Source: Pelosinus fermentans
GTDB lineage: Bacteria; Bacillota; Negativicutes; DSM-13327
Assembly (NCBI GenBank): GCA_002434245.1
Contig: DJJR01000032.1
Coordinates: 1-32,205, forward strand
DNA length: 32,205 nt
Reading direction: 5' to 3'
Positions 8,046-15,992 of the stretch are shown here, in pieces. Numbering within the stretch: the first letter of the stretch is position 1; each line of letters opens with the position of its first letter. Position numbers and translations under genes: made by a program. The notes under the pieces are model-generated. The model saw only the letters and a list, made by a program, of their open reading frames with translations, had not been told where the DNA came from and made no database searches.

Positions 8046-8621
8046 ATGGGTATCAATTTAAGTAAAGGTGAAAGAATCAATTTGTCTAAAGAAGCACCTA
8101 GTTTGAAAAAAGTTGGTGTAGGTTTGGGTTGGGATACAAACAGCACGGATACAGGAGTTGATTTTGATTTAGATGCTTCTGTCTTTATGTTGGGAGCAAA
8201 TGGGAAAATACCAAGTGAAAAAAGCTTTATCTTTTATAACAACCTAACTTCTCCTGACGGTGCAGTTAAGCATACTGGCGATAATCTTACGGGTGAAGGG
8301 GATGGGGATGACGAAACTATCCTTGTAGAACTGGCCAAAGTGGATAGTGGAATTAATGAATTGGTATTTGTAGTTACCGTTCACGAAGCAGAAAAGAGAA
8401 GACAGAATTTTGGTCAGGTACGTAATGCTTTTATTCGTCTTTATGATCAAGATACGAATAAAGAAGTTGCGAAATATGAACTGGATGAAGATTTCTCCAA
8501 AGAAACTGCCATTGAGTTTGGCAAGTTATATAAAAAAGATGGACAATGGAGATTTCAAGCTGTAGGCCAAGGGTATAATTCTGGTTTGCAGGGATTTGTT
8601 GATAAGTATTTTGAAGGCTAA
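8046..8621 (+). CDS. TerD domain protein 3
   Basis: A 191-residue TerD-family protein, the third tandem paralog. It shows INLSKGERINLSKEAPSL, GLGWDTNSTDTGVDFDLDAS, and the acidic calcium site GDNLTGEGDGDDETILVEL. The arrangement is nearly identical to the preceding gene, with full-length C-terminal motifs (YELDEDFSKETAIEFGKLY). AGGAGG lies 6 bases before the ATG. A dispersed palindromic repeat and then a new promoter follow, so transcription may partly end after this gene and restart for the rest of the island. Confidence 0.95.
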   Translation: MGINLSKGERINLSKEAPSLKKVGVGLGWDTNSTDTGVDFDLDASVFMLGANGKIPSEKSFIFYNNLTSPDGAVKHTGDNLTGEGDGDDETILVELAKVDSGINELVFVVTVHEAEKRRQNFGQVRNAFIRLYDQDTNKEVAKYELDEDFSKETAIEFGKLYKKDGQWRFQAVGQGYNSGLQGFVDKYFEG

Positions 8622-8668
8622 ATAGCAGCTGCTATAAGAAGACACGGGGCGTTAGGCCGCTACCGCGG

Positions 8669-8716
8669 ACACAAAGAATACAAAGAGGATTGGTGTCTGC
8701 TTTGTATTCTTTGTGT
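8669..8716. repeat. Dispersed palindromic repeat, copy 2 (CAAAG type)
   Basis: Perfect 17-base arms ACACAAAGAATACAAAG (8669-8685) and CTTTGTATTCTTTGTGT (8700-8716) enclose a 14-base loop. The flanking GGCCGCTACCGCGGACAC (8655-8672) matches, in reverse complement, a module in copy 8. It may act as a partial transcription terminator between terD 3 and the next gene. Confidence 0.85.
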
Positions 8717-8725
8717 TTTCCATTA

Positions 8726-8754
8726 TTTACCTTATGATGTGATAGCGGTATAAT
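8726..8754 (+). promoter_or_regulatory. SigA-type promoter inside the Ter island
   Basis: TTTACC (8726-8731) and a perfect TATAAT (8749-8754) are 17 bases apart, 44 bases before the TerA-like start codon. It would let the second half of the island be transcribed separately. Confidence 0.6.
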
Positions 8755-8797
8755 GCAATAAAGTCGAATTGAGAAATGGATAGAAAGGATTATAGAT

Positions 8798-9433
8798 ATG
8801 AGCTTTTTTGATAAAATCGACATGACGAAGAAAACTAAAATTCCAGCAGCAATTAATCTTTCCAAAAGCGGCGACTCTCATGCAATTGATCTTAATAAGA
8901 AAACCGGGGAGCTGCGAGTTAATTTGCAATGGGATTCAACAATAGAGAAAAAAGGCATGTTTTCCTTTTTGTCCAAATCCACCCTGGATCTTGATTTAGG
9001 TTGTATGTACCGTTTAAAAGACGGCAGTCAGGGTGTGATTCAGGCATTGGGTGAATTATTTGGCTCTTTGTCCTCTTCTCCTTATATCGCTTTGGATAAA
9101 GACGATCGAACAGGACAGAGTACCGATGGTGAGAACTTGCGATTCACCAAAATGGAAGCATTGGATTTTGTGATCGTCTTTGCTTACATCTATGAAGGAG
9201 CTCCTAATTGGGAATCTGCTAAAGGTGTAGTTACAGTCAAGCAGCAAAACGGTGCTGATATTATCATTCATCTGGACAATCCGGATAAAGGTAAAATCAT
9301 GTGTGGATTAATAAAAATTGAAAATAAAAATCAACAATTAGTTGTGACAAAACTGGAAAAATATTTTGGCGGACATAAAGAGCTGGATAAGGCCTATGGT
9401 TTTGGCTTTAATTGGACTGCTGGCAGAAAATAG
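8798..9433 (+). CDS. Diverged TerD-superfamily protein (TerA-like)
   Basis: A 211-residue protein that aligns by eye with the TerD fold but lacks the canonical opening. INLSKSGDSHAIDLNKKTGELRV corresponds to the start of the domain, TLDLDLGCMYRLKDG replaces FDLDAS, and ALDKDDRTGQSTDGENLRF keeps the spacing and acidic residues of the TerD calcium site. This pattern is seen in TerA-type members. A short extension (MSFFDKIDMTKKTKIP) precedes the domain. AAAGGA lies 8 bases before the ATG. It sits between the tandem terD genes and the AIM24/TerC genes, so a partner role in the same calcium-dependent stress complex is likely, though only inferred. The subfamily name is less certain than the superfamily. 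Confidence 0.8.
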   Translation: MSFFDKIDMTKKTKIPAAINLSKSGDSHAIDLNKKTGELRVNLQWDSTIEKKGMFSFLSKSTLDLDLGCMYRLKDGSQGVIQALGELFGSLSSSPYIALDKDDRTGQSTDGENLRFTKMEALDFVIVFAYIYEGAPNWESAKGVVTVKQQNGADIIIHLDNPDKGKIMCGLIKIENKNQQLVVTKLEKYFGGHKELDKAYGFGFNWTAGRK

Positions 9434-9477
9434 TGATGAAATGATCAAGGACAGTTGCTTTACAGTGGAGGTTTATT

Positions 9478-10155
9478 GTGGATTACGAGATTTTATATCC
9501 GGGTGCTTTTCCATTATTAAAGGTTCAATTAAGGCAGGGTGATTTTTTAAAAGCAGAATCGGATGCCATGGTGTCCATGTCCACAAGTATTGATGTGGAA
9601 GGTAAAATGGAAGGCGGGTTTTTAGGTGGTATTGGGCGGATGCTGGCAGGAGAAAAGTTTTTCTTTCAGACTCTTACCGCTCGGCGTGGTTCTGGTGAGG
9701 TTACCTTAGCCCCATCCATACCTGGTGATATCATAGATGTCGATTTAGATGGCAGTTATAGTTTGGTTGTACAAAAAGATGGATTTCTGGCTGGTTCTAC
9801 GGGAATTGAAGTGTCCAGTAAAATGCAGAATTTAATGCAGGGGATGTTCTCGGGAGAGGGCTTTTTCACACTAAAAGTAAGTGGAAAAGGAACTGTATTT
9901 TTAAACTCCTATGGAGCGATTCATGCCATTAATCTAGAGGCGGGAGAAGAACGGATTATTGATAACAATCATCTTGTTGCCTGGCCGGATTATATGGATT
10001 ACAAAATTGAAAAGGCAACATCCGGCTGGATATCTAGTTTTACGTCAGGGGAAATGCTGGTCTGCCGTTTTAAAGGACCGGGGGTAGTGTTGATTCAGAC
10101 GCGAAATCCGAAGGCCTTTGGTGAGTGGGCAAAAAGCCTGATTCCTGCCAAGTAA
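9478..10155 (+). CDS. AIM24/TIGR00266 family protein
   Basis: A 225-residue beta-rich protein of the AIM24 family, whose fold resembles the TRAP RNA-binding attenuation protein. It shows glycine-rich family features: EGGFLGGIGRMLAGEKFFFQTLTA, GEVTLAPSIPGDIIDVDL, and the C-terminal GPGVVLIQTRNP. No signal peptide or membrane segment is present. The function of bacterial members is unknown; yeast AIM24 is a mitochondrial membrane-organisation factor. The GTG start at 9478 is supported by GGAGG 6 bases upstream. Its position in the Ter island, just before terC, suggests a role at the membrane in the same stress response, which is inference. Confidence 0.88.
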   Translation: MDYEILYPGAFPLLKVQLRQGDFLKAESDAMVSMSTSIDVEGKMEGGFLGGIGRMLAGEKFFFQTLTARRGSGEVTLAPSIPGDIIDVDLDGSYSLVVQKDGFLAGSTGIEVSSKMQNLMQGMFSGEGFFTLKVSGKGTVFLNSYGAIHAINLEAGEERIIDNNHLVAWPDYMDYKIEKATSGWISSFTSGEMLVCRFKGPGVVLIQTRNPKAFGEWAKSLIPAK

Positions 10156-10192
10156 AAAATAAAATTTGAAGGATTAAGAGGAGCATCAATAA

Positions 10193-10918
10193 ATGATTGA
10201 ATTTATTACAGGAATTGCAGGGAGCTATTCCCATTTTTTTAATATGACGGAGTTTCTCGGGGTTATTTATAATCCGATGAACTGGGCTATTATTGGCAGC
10301 CTGATTGTATTGGAAGGGCTTTTATCAGCGGATAATGCTCTAGTACTGGCAATTATGGTAAAGCATTTGCCGAAAGAGCAGCAAAAAAAGGCATTGTTTT
10401 ATGGTATTCTAGGTGCATACCTCTTTCGTTTCATTGCCATTGGGGTGGGAACCTATTTAATCAAGATCTGGTGGATAAAGGCCGCTGGTGCTTTATATCT
10501 ACTGTGGATGGCGATTCAGTTCTTTATGAAAAAGAATAAAGAAGATGATGAAACAGCAGTTCCCGAAGCGCCCCATGGTTTTTGGCGTACGGTATTAGCC
10601 GTTGAGATCATGGATATTGCTTTTAGTATTGACAGTGTATTGGCCGCTTTTGGGGTTAGTGATCAGGTATGGGTATTGTACCTAGGGGGGATTTTCGGGG
10701 TCATGATGATGCGAGGGGTGGCGCAGATTTTCTTGACGCTGATTGAACGTTATCCTGAACTGGAAACTACAGCGTATCTTATAATTGGTATTATTGGTGC
10801 GAAAATGATGGCATCGGTTTTTAATTATCATGTCAGCCAAGTCGTGTTTTTCTCTACGTTGATTGTCATATTCCTTGGTACTTTTGTGGTCCATCATTTA
10901 CGTAAACGTACTTCATAA
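10193..10918 (+). CDS. TerC family integral membrane protein
   Basis: A 241-residue TerC/YceF-type protein with about seven hydrophobic segments. The family acidic motifs inside membrane helices are visible: LEGLLSADNALVLAIMV and EIMDIAFSIDSVLAAFGV. Bacillus TerC proteins (YceF, YkoY) export manganese and help metalate secreted enzymes, so metal export is the best prediction. A basic loop (KHLPKEQQKK) and a charged cytoplasmic linker (MKKNKEDDE) fit the topology. AGAGGAG precedes the ATG by 9 bases. The stop overlaps the start of the next gene by one base (TAATG), so translation of the two is probably coupled. Confidence 0.94.
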   Translation: MIEFITGIAGSYSHFFNMTEFLGVIYNPMNWAIIGSLIVLEGLLSADNALVLAIMVKHLPKEQQKKALFYGILGAYLFRFIAIGVGTYLIKIWWIKAAGALYLLWMAIQFFMKKNKEDDETAVPEAPHGFWRTVLAVEIMDIAFSIDSVLAAFGVSDQVWVLYLGGIFGVMMMRGVAQIFLTLIERYPELETTAYLIIGIIGAKMMASVFNYHVSQVVFFSTLIVIFLGTFVVHHLRKRTS

Positions 10919-12087
10919 TGCGCTACTTTAACTACCTTTCTCCTGAAGAGGAGCAAGCTATCTTTTATTTGTCACCCCAATTGATAAGGATAGATGATCA
11001 ATCCTTGCTGGAGTACGCTTTGGGTGCAACCTTGTATATGCCTGCTACTCGTAAAACCATTGCACAAGATGTAATTAGCGGCAAGTTAAAAGGTTTAATG
11101 TCTATGGTTCTGTGTCTGGAAGATGCCATTGGCGACAATGAGGTATCAGAAGCAGAGGGTATGATGAAGCAGCAGATGCAGCAGCTCGCTTTATCCCTCA
11201 GCCAAGGCAGTATCACGGCAGCCGATATTCCACTTATTTTTGTGCGAATACGGGATGTAGAACAAATGTGGCGAGTGACCCATTTGTTAGGGCAAGATGC
11301 AGCTTTATTAACAGGTTTTGTTTTTCCAAAGTTTACAGCAAAGAATGGCGTTCTTTATTTTGAGGCTCTTGATAAGATTAATAAATGCCAGGCGAAGCCC
11401 ATTTATGGGATGCCTATTTTGGAGTCACCAGAGATTATCTATATGGAGAGCAGGCAAAAAAGCCTGCTCGAGGTGAAGCAATTGCTGGATTCCTATCGTA
11501 AGCTAGTGCTGAATGTGCGTATTGGTGCAACGGATTTTTCCGGGCTGTTTGGTTTAAGGCGCAGCCCCGATATGACGATTTATGATATTTCCGTAATTCG
11601 CAGTTGCATTGACAATATTATTAATGTCTTTACTCGTCAAGATCGTGGTTATGTGGTGTCGGGTCCTGTTTGGGAGTTTTATTCTAGTGAGCGGGTTTTA
11701 AAACCTTTATTGCGCCACGGTCCTTTTACGGATAATTTGGGTCAAGCAGGGGAAAAGATGCGGGATGCACTTTTAGATCGTTACATGGATGGCTTACTGC
11801 ATGAGATTGTTTTAGACAAAGCCAATGGATTAATCGGTAAGACAATTATTCATCCGAGTCACATCAAACCTGTACAGGCCTTATGTGTCGTTACCCATGA
11901 AGAATATATGGATGCATGCAGCATCCTGGCAGAATCTCATGGGGATGTAGGAGTTGTTTCTAGTGCCTATGGAAATAAAATGAATGAAATCAAGCCTCAT
12001 ACGCGCTGGGCGCAAAAAATAATGATAAAATCAAAAATATATGGGGTGTTTCATGAACAATATAACTTTACCAGCTTGCTTACCTGA
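10918..12087 (+). CDS. CitE-like HpcH/HpaI family lyase of the Ter module
   Basis: A 389-residue TIM-barrel protein of the HpcH/HpaI aldolase/citrate lyase beta family. Recognisable pieces are LMSMVLCLEDAIGDNE (about 61-75, the metal-binding glutamate region), GMPILESPEI (about 164), LNVRIGATDFSGLFGLRRSP (about 196-215), and IIHPSHIKPVQ near 311. It is longer than ordinary CitE proteins, with an extra C-terminal stretch. Such lyases recur beside PRTase-TRSP, StiP-PELOTA and HAD genes in ter loci, where comparative genomics predicts synthesis of a nucleoside-like metabolite; its real substrate is unknown. The start overlaps the terC stop by one base, and its 3' end overlaps the next gene by 35 bases. 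Translational coupling on both sides argues for a protein complex or fixed stoichiometry. Confidence 0.85.
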   Translation: MRYFNYLSPEEEQAIFYLSPQLIRIDDQSLLEYALGATLYMPATRKTIAQDVISGKLKGLMSMVLCLEDAIGDNEVSEAEGMMKQQMQQLALSLSQGSITAADIPLIFVRIRDVEQMWRVTHLLGQDAALLTGFVFPKFTAKNGVLYFEALDKINKCQAKPIYGMPILESPEIIYMESRQKSLLEVKQLLDSYRKLVLNVRIGATDFSGLFGLRRSPDMTIYDISVIRSCIDNIINVFTRQDRGYVVSGPVWEFYSSERVLKPLLRHGPFTDNLGQAGEKMRDALLDRYMDGLLHEIVLDKANGLIGKTIIHPSHIKPVQALCVVTHEEYMDACSILAESHGDVGVVSSAYGNKMNEIKPHTRWAQKIMIKSKIYGVFHEQYNFTSLLT

Positions 12088-14560
12088 TGTGCATTCCTAT
12101 GATATTTTGGAAAAATTAAAGGTTAAGGTACATGTTGCTTCGAATGTTTACCAAATTCCTATCGATAATTTGTTTCTTATGGCCGCGCGAAAAAATGCAA
12201 AACGCGGCTTTTTGTTTGTCAGTAAAATATTGGGAAAGCACATTCCGGTTCATCCACTGATTCCCTTACTAGGGGGTGGGGCTTTAGCATCACGCTATGC
12301 CAGTGTGATGTATCAGCAAGAGGATTTTGAGGAGCATTGTGATTTTTCTAAGGCTTTTACGAATTCATCCCTCATGACAACGACTTGGGAATATATAAAG
12401 AGCAATCCTTTGCCCCTGCCGGAAAAAACATTATTTATCGGATTTGCAGAAACGGCAACTGCTTTAGGGCATGGCGTTTTTAGTTGTTTTGCCCAGAACG
12501 CTAAGTACATTCACACGACCAGGGACAATATTTTAGGTGCCGATATGGTATTGAATTTCGCAGAAGAGCATAGCCACGCCGTGGACCACTATTGTTACGG
12601 GATTGAAAGAGAATGGTTTGCCAATGACGAAACAATCGTATTAGTCGATGATGAGATTACGACTGGTAAATCAGCCTTAAATTTCATTCGTGCCATACAG
12701 CAGCAATATCCTCGTAAGAAATATGCTGTACTCTCTCTTTTGGATTGGCGTTCAAAAACGGATAAACAAAAGTACATTGAGGTCCAAAAAGAACTGCAGA
12801 TACAAATTCATACTATTTCCTTGTTATCCGGGGAAATTGCTGTAGAGGGAGAACCTATGATCGATGGGCAGGATTCTTTTTCTTATGCCGCTCAAAAACA
12901 AGGAGAGCCGATTGTAGAGAAATTGATTATCAAAGATGATTTAGGTATGGTGAAGAACTTTTCCTCGTTGAATACGAAGAGTGAGGAAAATAATATTCCT
13001 TATTTGCATGCCACAGGGCGATTTGGTATCACCAGTCAGGAGCAGAATGATATAGAGAAAGCGTATTGCAGGGTCGGCAATTGGTTAAAGCAAAAAAGAC
13101 AAGGCAAAAATGCCTTGTGCCTGGGGACAGGGGAGTTTATGTATATTCCCTTTCGCATCGCAGGCTATATGGGGGAAGGGGTGAATGTTCAGTCCACCAC
13201 CAGAAGTCCGATTTATCCTGTACAGCGGGAAAACTATGGAGTACAGCAGGCGATTTGTTTTGCCAATCCAGAGGATGATTCCATTGTCAATTATGTCTAT
13301 AATATTCCTCCTGATCACTACGATGACGTCTTTATTTTTTTTGAAAGAGAAGTAGAGGATAACCATTTAGAATCTTTATTGCAGGCTCTAGCGCCAATTG
13401 GCGTGAGTAGGATTTATCTTGTAACCTGTGTTAGCCGCAATTTAATCAAAACGGTGATTCCTCATCCTAAACCGATTGGCAGCTACAGCTCCAGGGATGT
13501 TGTTTTCCTGCTTAAAAATATTAGTGGACTTGTTCCTGAGCTTGATAATCAAATCAGGGAGGCTGCGATACAAGGCGGCAGGCATTATTCAGAAATGCTG
13601 CCTGTAGAATATCAGCCTAAGTCTGAATATATGACGTTGTTTCAACACATGCTGCAGGAAACTGCCGAGAAGATTGCTTTGGCTGCCGGTAGTGTGGCAG
13701 AGCAGATTATTCAGCTTAAAGGGACTGGTATTGTCTTAGTATCACTGGCTCGTGCAGGGACACCCATAGGAATTTTAATTAAGCGTTATATAGAAGAGAA
13801 ATTCGGTATTTCATTGCCTCATTACAGCGTTTCCATTATTCGCGATAAAGGTATTGATGAAAATGCTTTGCTCTATATCAGGCAGCAGCATCCTGATGCC
13901 ACCCTACAATTTATCGATGGCTGGACTGGTAAGGGAGCCATTACGAATCAACTCATAAAAGCATGTACTATTTTTAATCAAAAATATAGAGAAACAGTAG
14001 AACCTGATTTAGCTGTTTTAGCAGATCCTGGGCATTGTGTACGTTTGTATGGGACAAGAGAAGACTTTTTGATTCCCAGCGCCTGCTTAAACGCTACTGT
14101 ATCAGGGTTAGTGAGCCGTACTGTCCACGTGGCAGAGCTGATTGATAAAACTGACTTCCATGGCGCAAGGTTTTATGAAGAATGGATCAAGGAAGATGTT
14201 TCTCTGCTCTTTATTGAGACTATAGTAGACAAGTATCCTCTGATTGCCCATAAAGCCAGCCAGATGGCCCAAAAACATATTCGTAACTTACAGGTACCTA
14301 CTTGGGCAGGGCTGAATACAATAAAGCAGTTGCAAGATATATTTCATCTGCCTGATATCAATCTGATCAAACCTGGCGTGGGTGAAACCACCCGAGTGTT
14401 ATTACGGCGCGTTCCTTGGAAAATACTAATCGACAACAAAGAGAATCCTAATTTGCAGCATATTCTCTTATTGGCAAAAGACCGAGGTGTGGCAGTAGAA
14501 GAATTTACTGGCATGTCTTATTCTTGCTGCGGCTTGATTAAAACGATGGGAGGAGACTAA
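12053..14560 (+). CDS. PRTase-TRSP / StiP-PELOTA fusion protein
   Basis: An 835-residue protein that joins two usually separate Ter-module enzymes. The N-terminal half is a phosphoribosyltransferase with a PRPP-binding loop VLVDDEITTGKSA (residues 196-208), followed by a TRSP domain with its name motif STTRSP at 381-386. The C-terminal half resembles the family now called cysteine protease StiP but originally described as PRTase-like: VSLARAGTPIG and LQFIDGWTGKGAI look like a second PRTase pyrophosphate and PRPP loop pair, and ADPGHCVRLYG is conserved. The last 90 or so residues (IKPGVGETTRVLLRRVPWKI onward) resemble a Pelota/L7Ae-like RNA-binding domain. ATG 12053 is preferred to ATG 12041 because GGGGTG precedes it by 4-5 bases. 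The frame is open throughout with no internal break. Product and substrate are unknown. Confidence 0.85.
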   Translation: MNNITLPACLPDVHSYDILEKLKVKVHVASNVYQIPIDNLFLMAARKNAKRGFLFVSKILGKHIPVHPLIPLLGGGALASRYASVMYQQEDFEEHCDFSKAFTNSSLMTTTWEYIKSNPLPLPEKTLFIGFAETATALGHGVFSCFAQNAKYIHTTRDNILGADMVLNFAEEHSHAVDHYCYGIEREWFANDETIVLVDDEITTGKSALNFIRAIQQQYPRKKYAVLSLLDWRSKTDKQKYIEVQKELQIQIHTISLLSGEIAVEGEPMIDGQDSFSYAAQKQGEPIVEKLIIKDDLGMVKNFSSLNTKSEENNIPYLHATGRFGITSQEQNDIEKAYCRVGNWLKQKRQGKNALCLGTGEFMYIPFRIAGYMGEGVNVQSTTRSPIYPVQRENYGVQQAICFANPEDDSIVNYVYNIPPDHYDDVFIFFEREVEDNHLESLLQALAPIGVSRIYLVTCVSRNLIKTVIPHPKPIGSYSSRDVVFLLKNISGLVPELDNQIREAAIQGGRHYSEMLPVEYQPKSEYMTLFQHMLQETAEKIALAAGSVAEQIIQLKGTGIVLVSLARAGTPIGILIKRYIEEKFGISLPHYSVSIIRDKGIDENALLYIRQQHPDATLQFIDGWTGKGAITNQLIKACTIFNQKYRETVEPDLAVLADPGHCVRLYGTREDFLIPSACLNATVSGLVSRTVHVAELIDKTDFHGARFYEEWIKEDVSLLFIETIVDKYPLIAHKASQMAQKHIRNLQVPTWAGLNTIKQLQDIFHLPDINLIKPGVGETTRVLLRRVPWKILIDNKENPNLQHILLLAKDRGVAVEEFTGMSYSCCGLIKTMGGD

Positions 14561-15387
14561 TGTTATTTGCCAGTGATCTCGATCAAACACTCATCTATTC
14601 TGCCCGATCCTTTCGCTTATTGCCTGATCATAAATCGCCGGCAATGAGTGTAGTTGAAACGTATAATGGTCAGGATATCTCCTATATGACCGATGATGCA
14701 ATCAAACATCTTTTGCAGCTGGCTTCGGAGGCCTCCTTCGTTCCCGTGACCACACGTACGATAGAACAATTCCGGCGCATTTCTTTATTTCGCGATGCCA
14801 TTCTTCCTGCCTATGGAGTGGTAAGCAATGGGGGAAATGTACTTGTAAATGGTGTAATAGACCAGGAGTGGAATCAAAAAGTAAAAAGCAATGTGTCGCA
14901 AATGTGTTTGTGTGCCAAAGACATACTGTCTCAGTTTGGTGAGATAAGCCATGCTTCATGGGCGGGAGCTTTAAAATTGGCAGATGATTGCTTTCATTAT
15001 TGTATCGTTGAGCGAGAGAATATACCAACGGAGGAGCTTGCCAGTTTTTCTTTATGGGCAAAAGCTCAAAATTGGAAAATATCATTACAGGGCAGAAAAT
15101 TATATCTGGTACCGGCGGTAGTAAACAAGTGGGATGCTGTATTATATATACGAAATTTATTAGAAGAAAAGACGGTTATTGCTGCGGGCGATTCTCTATT
15201 AGATCTGTGTATGCTAGAGCAGGCTGATTACGCAATCGCGCCAAGGCATGGGGAAGTCTGGGAGAGTTATTCCAGGGGGACGCTGCCCGTTTCATCCGTT
15301 CAGTTTACAAAGCAGGCTGGTATTTTGGCTGCAGGGGAAATTTTAGATTATGTTAGTCAGTTTACTGCTTATAAAATGCAGGCCTAA
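14560..15387 (+). CDS. HAD superfamily phosphatase of the Ter module
   Basis: A 275-residue haloacid dehalogenase-type hydrolase. Motif I is FASDLDQTLIYS (nucleophile D6, acid/base D8), motif II PVTTRT (about 62-67), motif III lysine NKWDAV near 190, and motif IV AAGDSLLDLCML near 207-218. A C2-type cap between motifs II and III suits phosphosugar or phosphonucleotide substrates. Its ATG overlaps the stop of the PRTase fusion by one base (TAATG). The tight coupling suggests it removes a phosphate from the product of that enzyme; this is inference from context. It is the last gene of the biosynthetic run, about 100 bases before the next gene. Confidence 0.9.
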   Translation: MLFASDLDQTLIYSARSFRLLPDHKSPAMSVVETYNGQDISYMTDDAIKHLLQLASEASFVPVTTRTIEQFRRISLFRDAILPAYGVVSNGGNVLVNGVIDQEWNQKVKSNVSQMCLCAKDILSQFGEISHASWAGALKLADDCFHYCIVERENIPTEELASFSLWAKAQNWKISLQGRKLYLVPAVVNKWDAVLYIRNLLEEKTVIAAGDSLLDLCMLEQADYAIAPRHGEVWESYSRGTLPVSSVQFTKQAGILAAGEILDYVSQFTAYKMQA

Positions 15388-15491
15388 GGAGATAGAAGCA
15401 TAACCATTTCTGCGCTAGTAATAATACCTTCTATGCCGTATAACTCATAAATTATAGTGATGCTTCATCATATAATAAAAGGGGTGAGGTC

Positions 15492-15725
15492 GTGGGAGGG
15501 AAAGAAATTCATTTATGGCGATATTGGCCTTTCTGGGGATTGCATTTCGGTGTTCACCTGGCAATCGGCATAGTGACAATGGCAGCTGGTCTGATTGTAG
15601 TGGCTAAAGGTCAAGTTTTAAACGGTCTAGCACTATGTGGGGCAGCATTGTTTGCCATATTAAATGGATGGGCAGGATACAAGCAACTCTGGAAAAGCAA
15701 AAAGCGTAGAATTAATGCTACCTAA
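15492..15725 (+). CDS. Small two-helix membrane protein, unknown function
   Basis: A 77-residue protein with two hydrophobic segments (about residues 15-38 and 43-62), a short polar turn between them and a basic C-terminus (KQLWKSKKRRINAT), suggesting both ends face the cytoplasm. The GTG start is preceded by GGGGTGAGGT. I do not recognise a family. It stands between the Ter island and the CAP gene with its own strong terminator; whether it belongs to the Ter operon is unclear because 104 bases separate it from the HAD gene. Confidence 0.7.
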   Translation: MGGKEIHLWRYWPFWGLHFGVHLAIGIVTMAAGLIVVAKGQVLNGLALCGAALFAILNGWAGYKQLWKSKKRRINAT

Positions 15726-15726
15726 A

Positions 15727-15764
15727 ATAAAACAAGCGGCAGATGTCGCTTGTTTTATCTTTTT
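15727..15764 (+). terminator. Terminator after the small membrane protein
   Basis: Perfect 12-base arms ATAAAACAAGCG (15727-15738) and CGCTTGTTTTAT (15747-15758) with an 8-base loop, then CTTTTT. Confidence 0.88.
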
Positions 15765-15788
15765 ACCACCCCACAGTTAAAAAAATAA

Positions 15789-15857
15789 TAAACCGCGAAG
15801 TCGCGAAGAGATGCAAAGAACACGAAGGGGATAGGGTTCTTTGCATCTTCGCGTTTA
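15789..15857. repeat. Dispersed palindromic repeat, copy 3 (CGAAG type)
   Basis: The left arm AACCGCGAAGTCGCGAAGAG continues ATGCAAAGAACACGAAG, and the right arm TTCTTTGCATCTTCGCGTTT (15837-15856) pairs with CGCGAAGAGATGCAAAGAA (15802-15820) apart from a two-base bulge. It lies between the terminator and the CAP gene. Confidence 0.85.
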
Positions 15858-15992
15858 AAATATTTTTGCAATTATAGTTATGTAAACATTACCAAGGGTG
15901 GAAAACAGGAATTATTAATAAAAAAGCGAATATATATAACCGTATCCAAGATTTGAAATATATTATGTTAACTAGAAAGAGAGGTAATTGTA

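Noticed and set aside
6805..10918. Tellurite resistance as the function of the Ter genes
   Set aside because: TerD and TerC families are named after that phenotype, but most family members serve metal or general stress roles, and no sequence evidence here points to tellurite.
14702..15085. 127-codon open frame on the minus strand
   Set aside because: It lies wholly antisense to the well-supported HAD gene and shows no domain or ribosome site.
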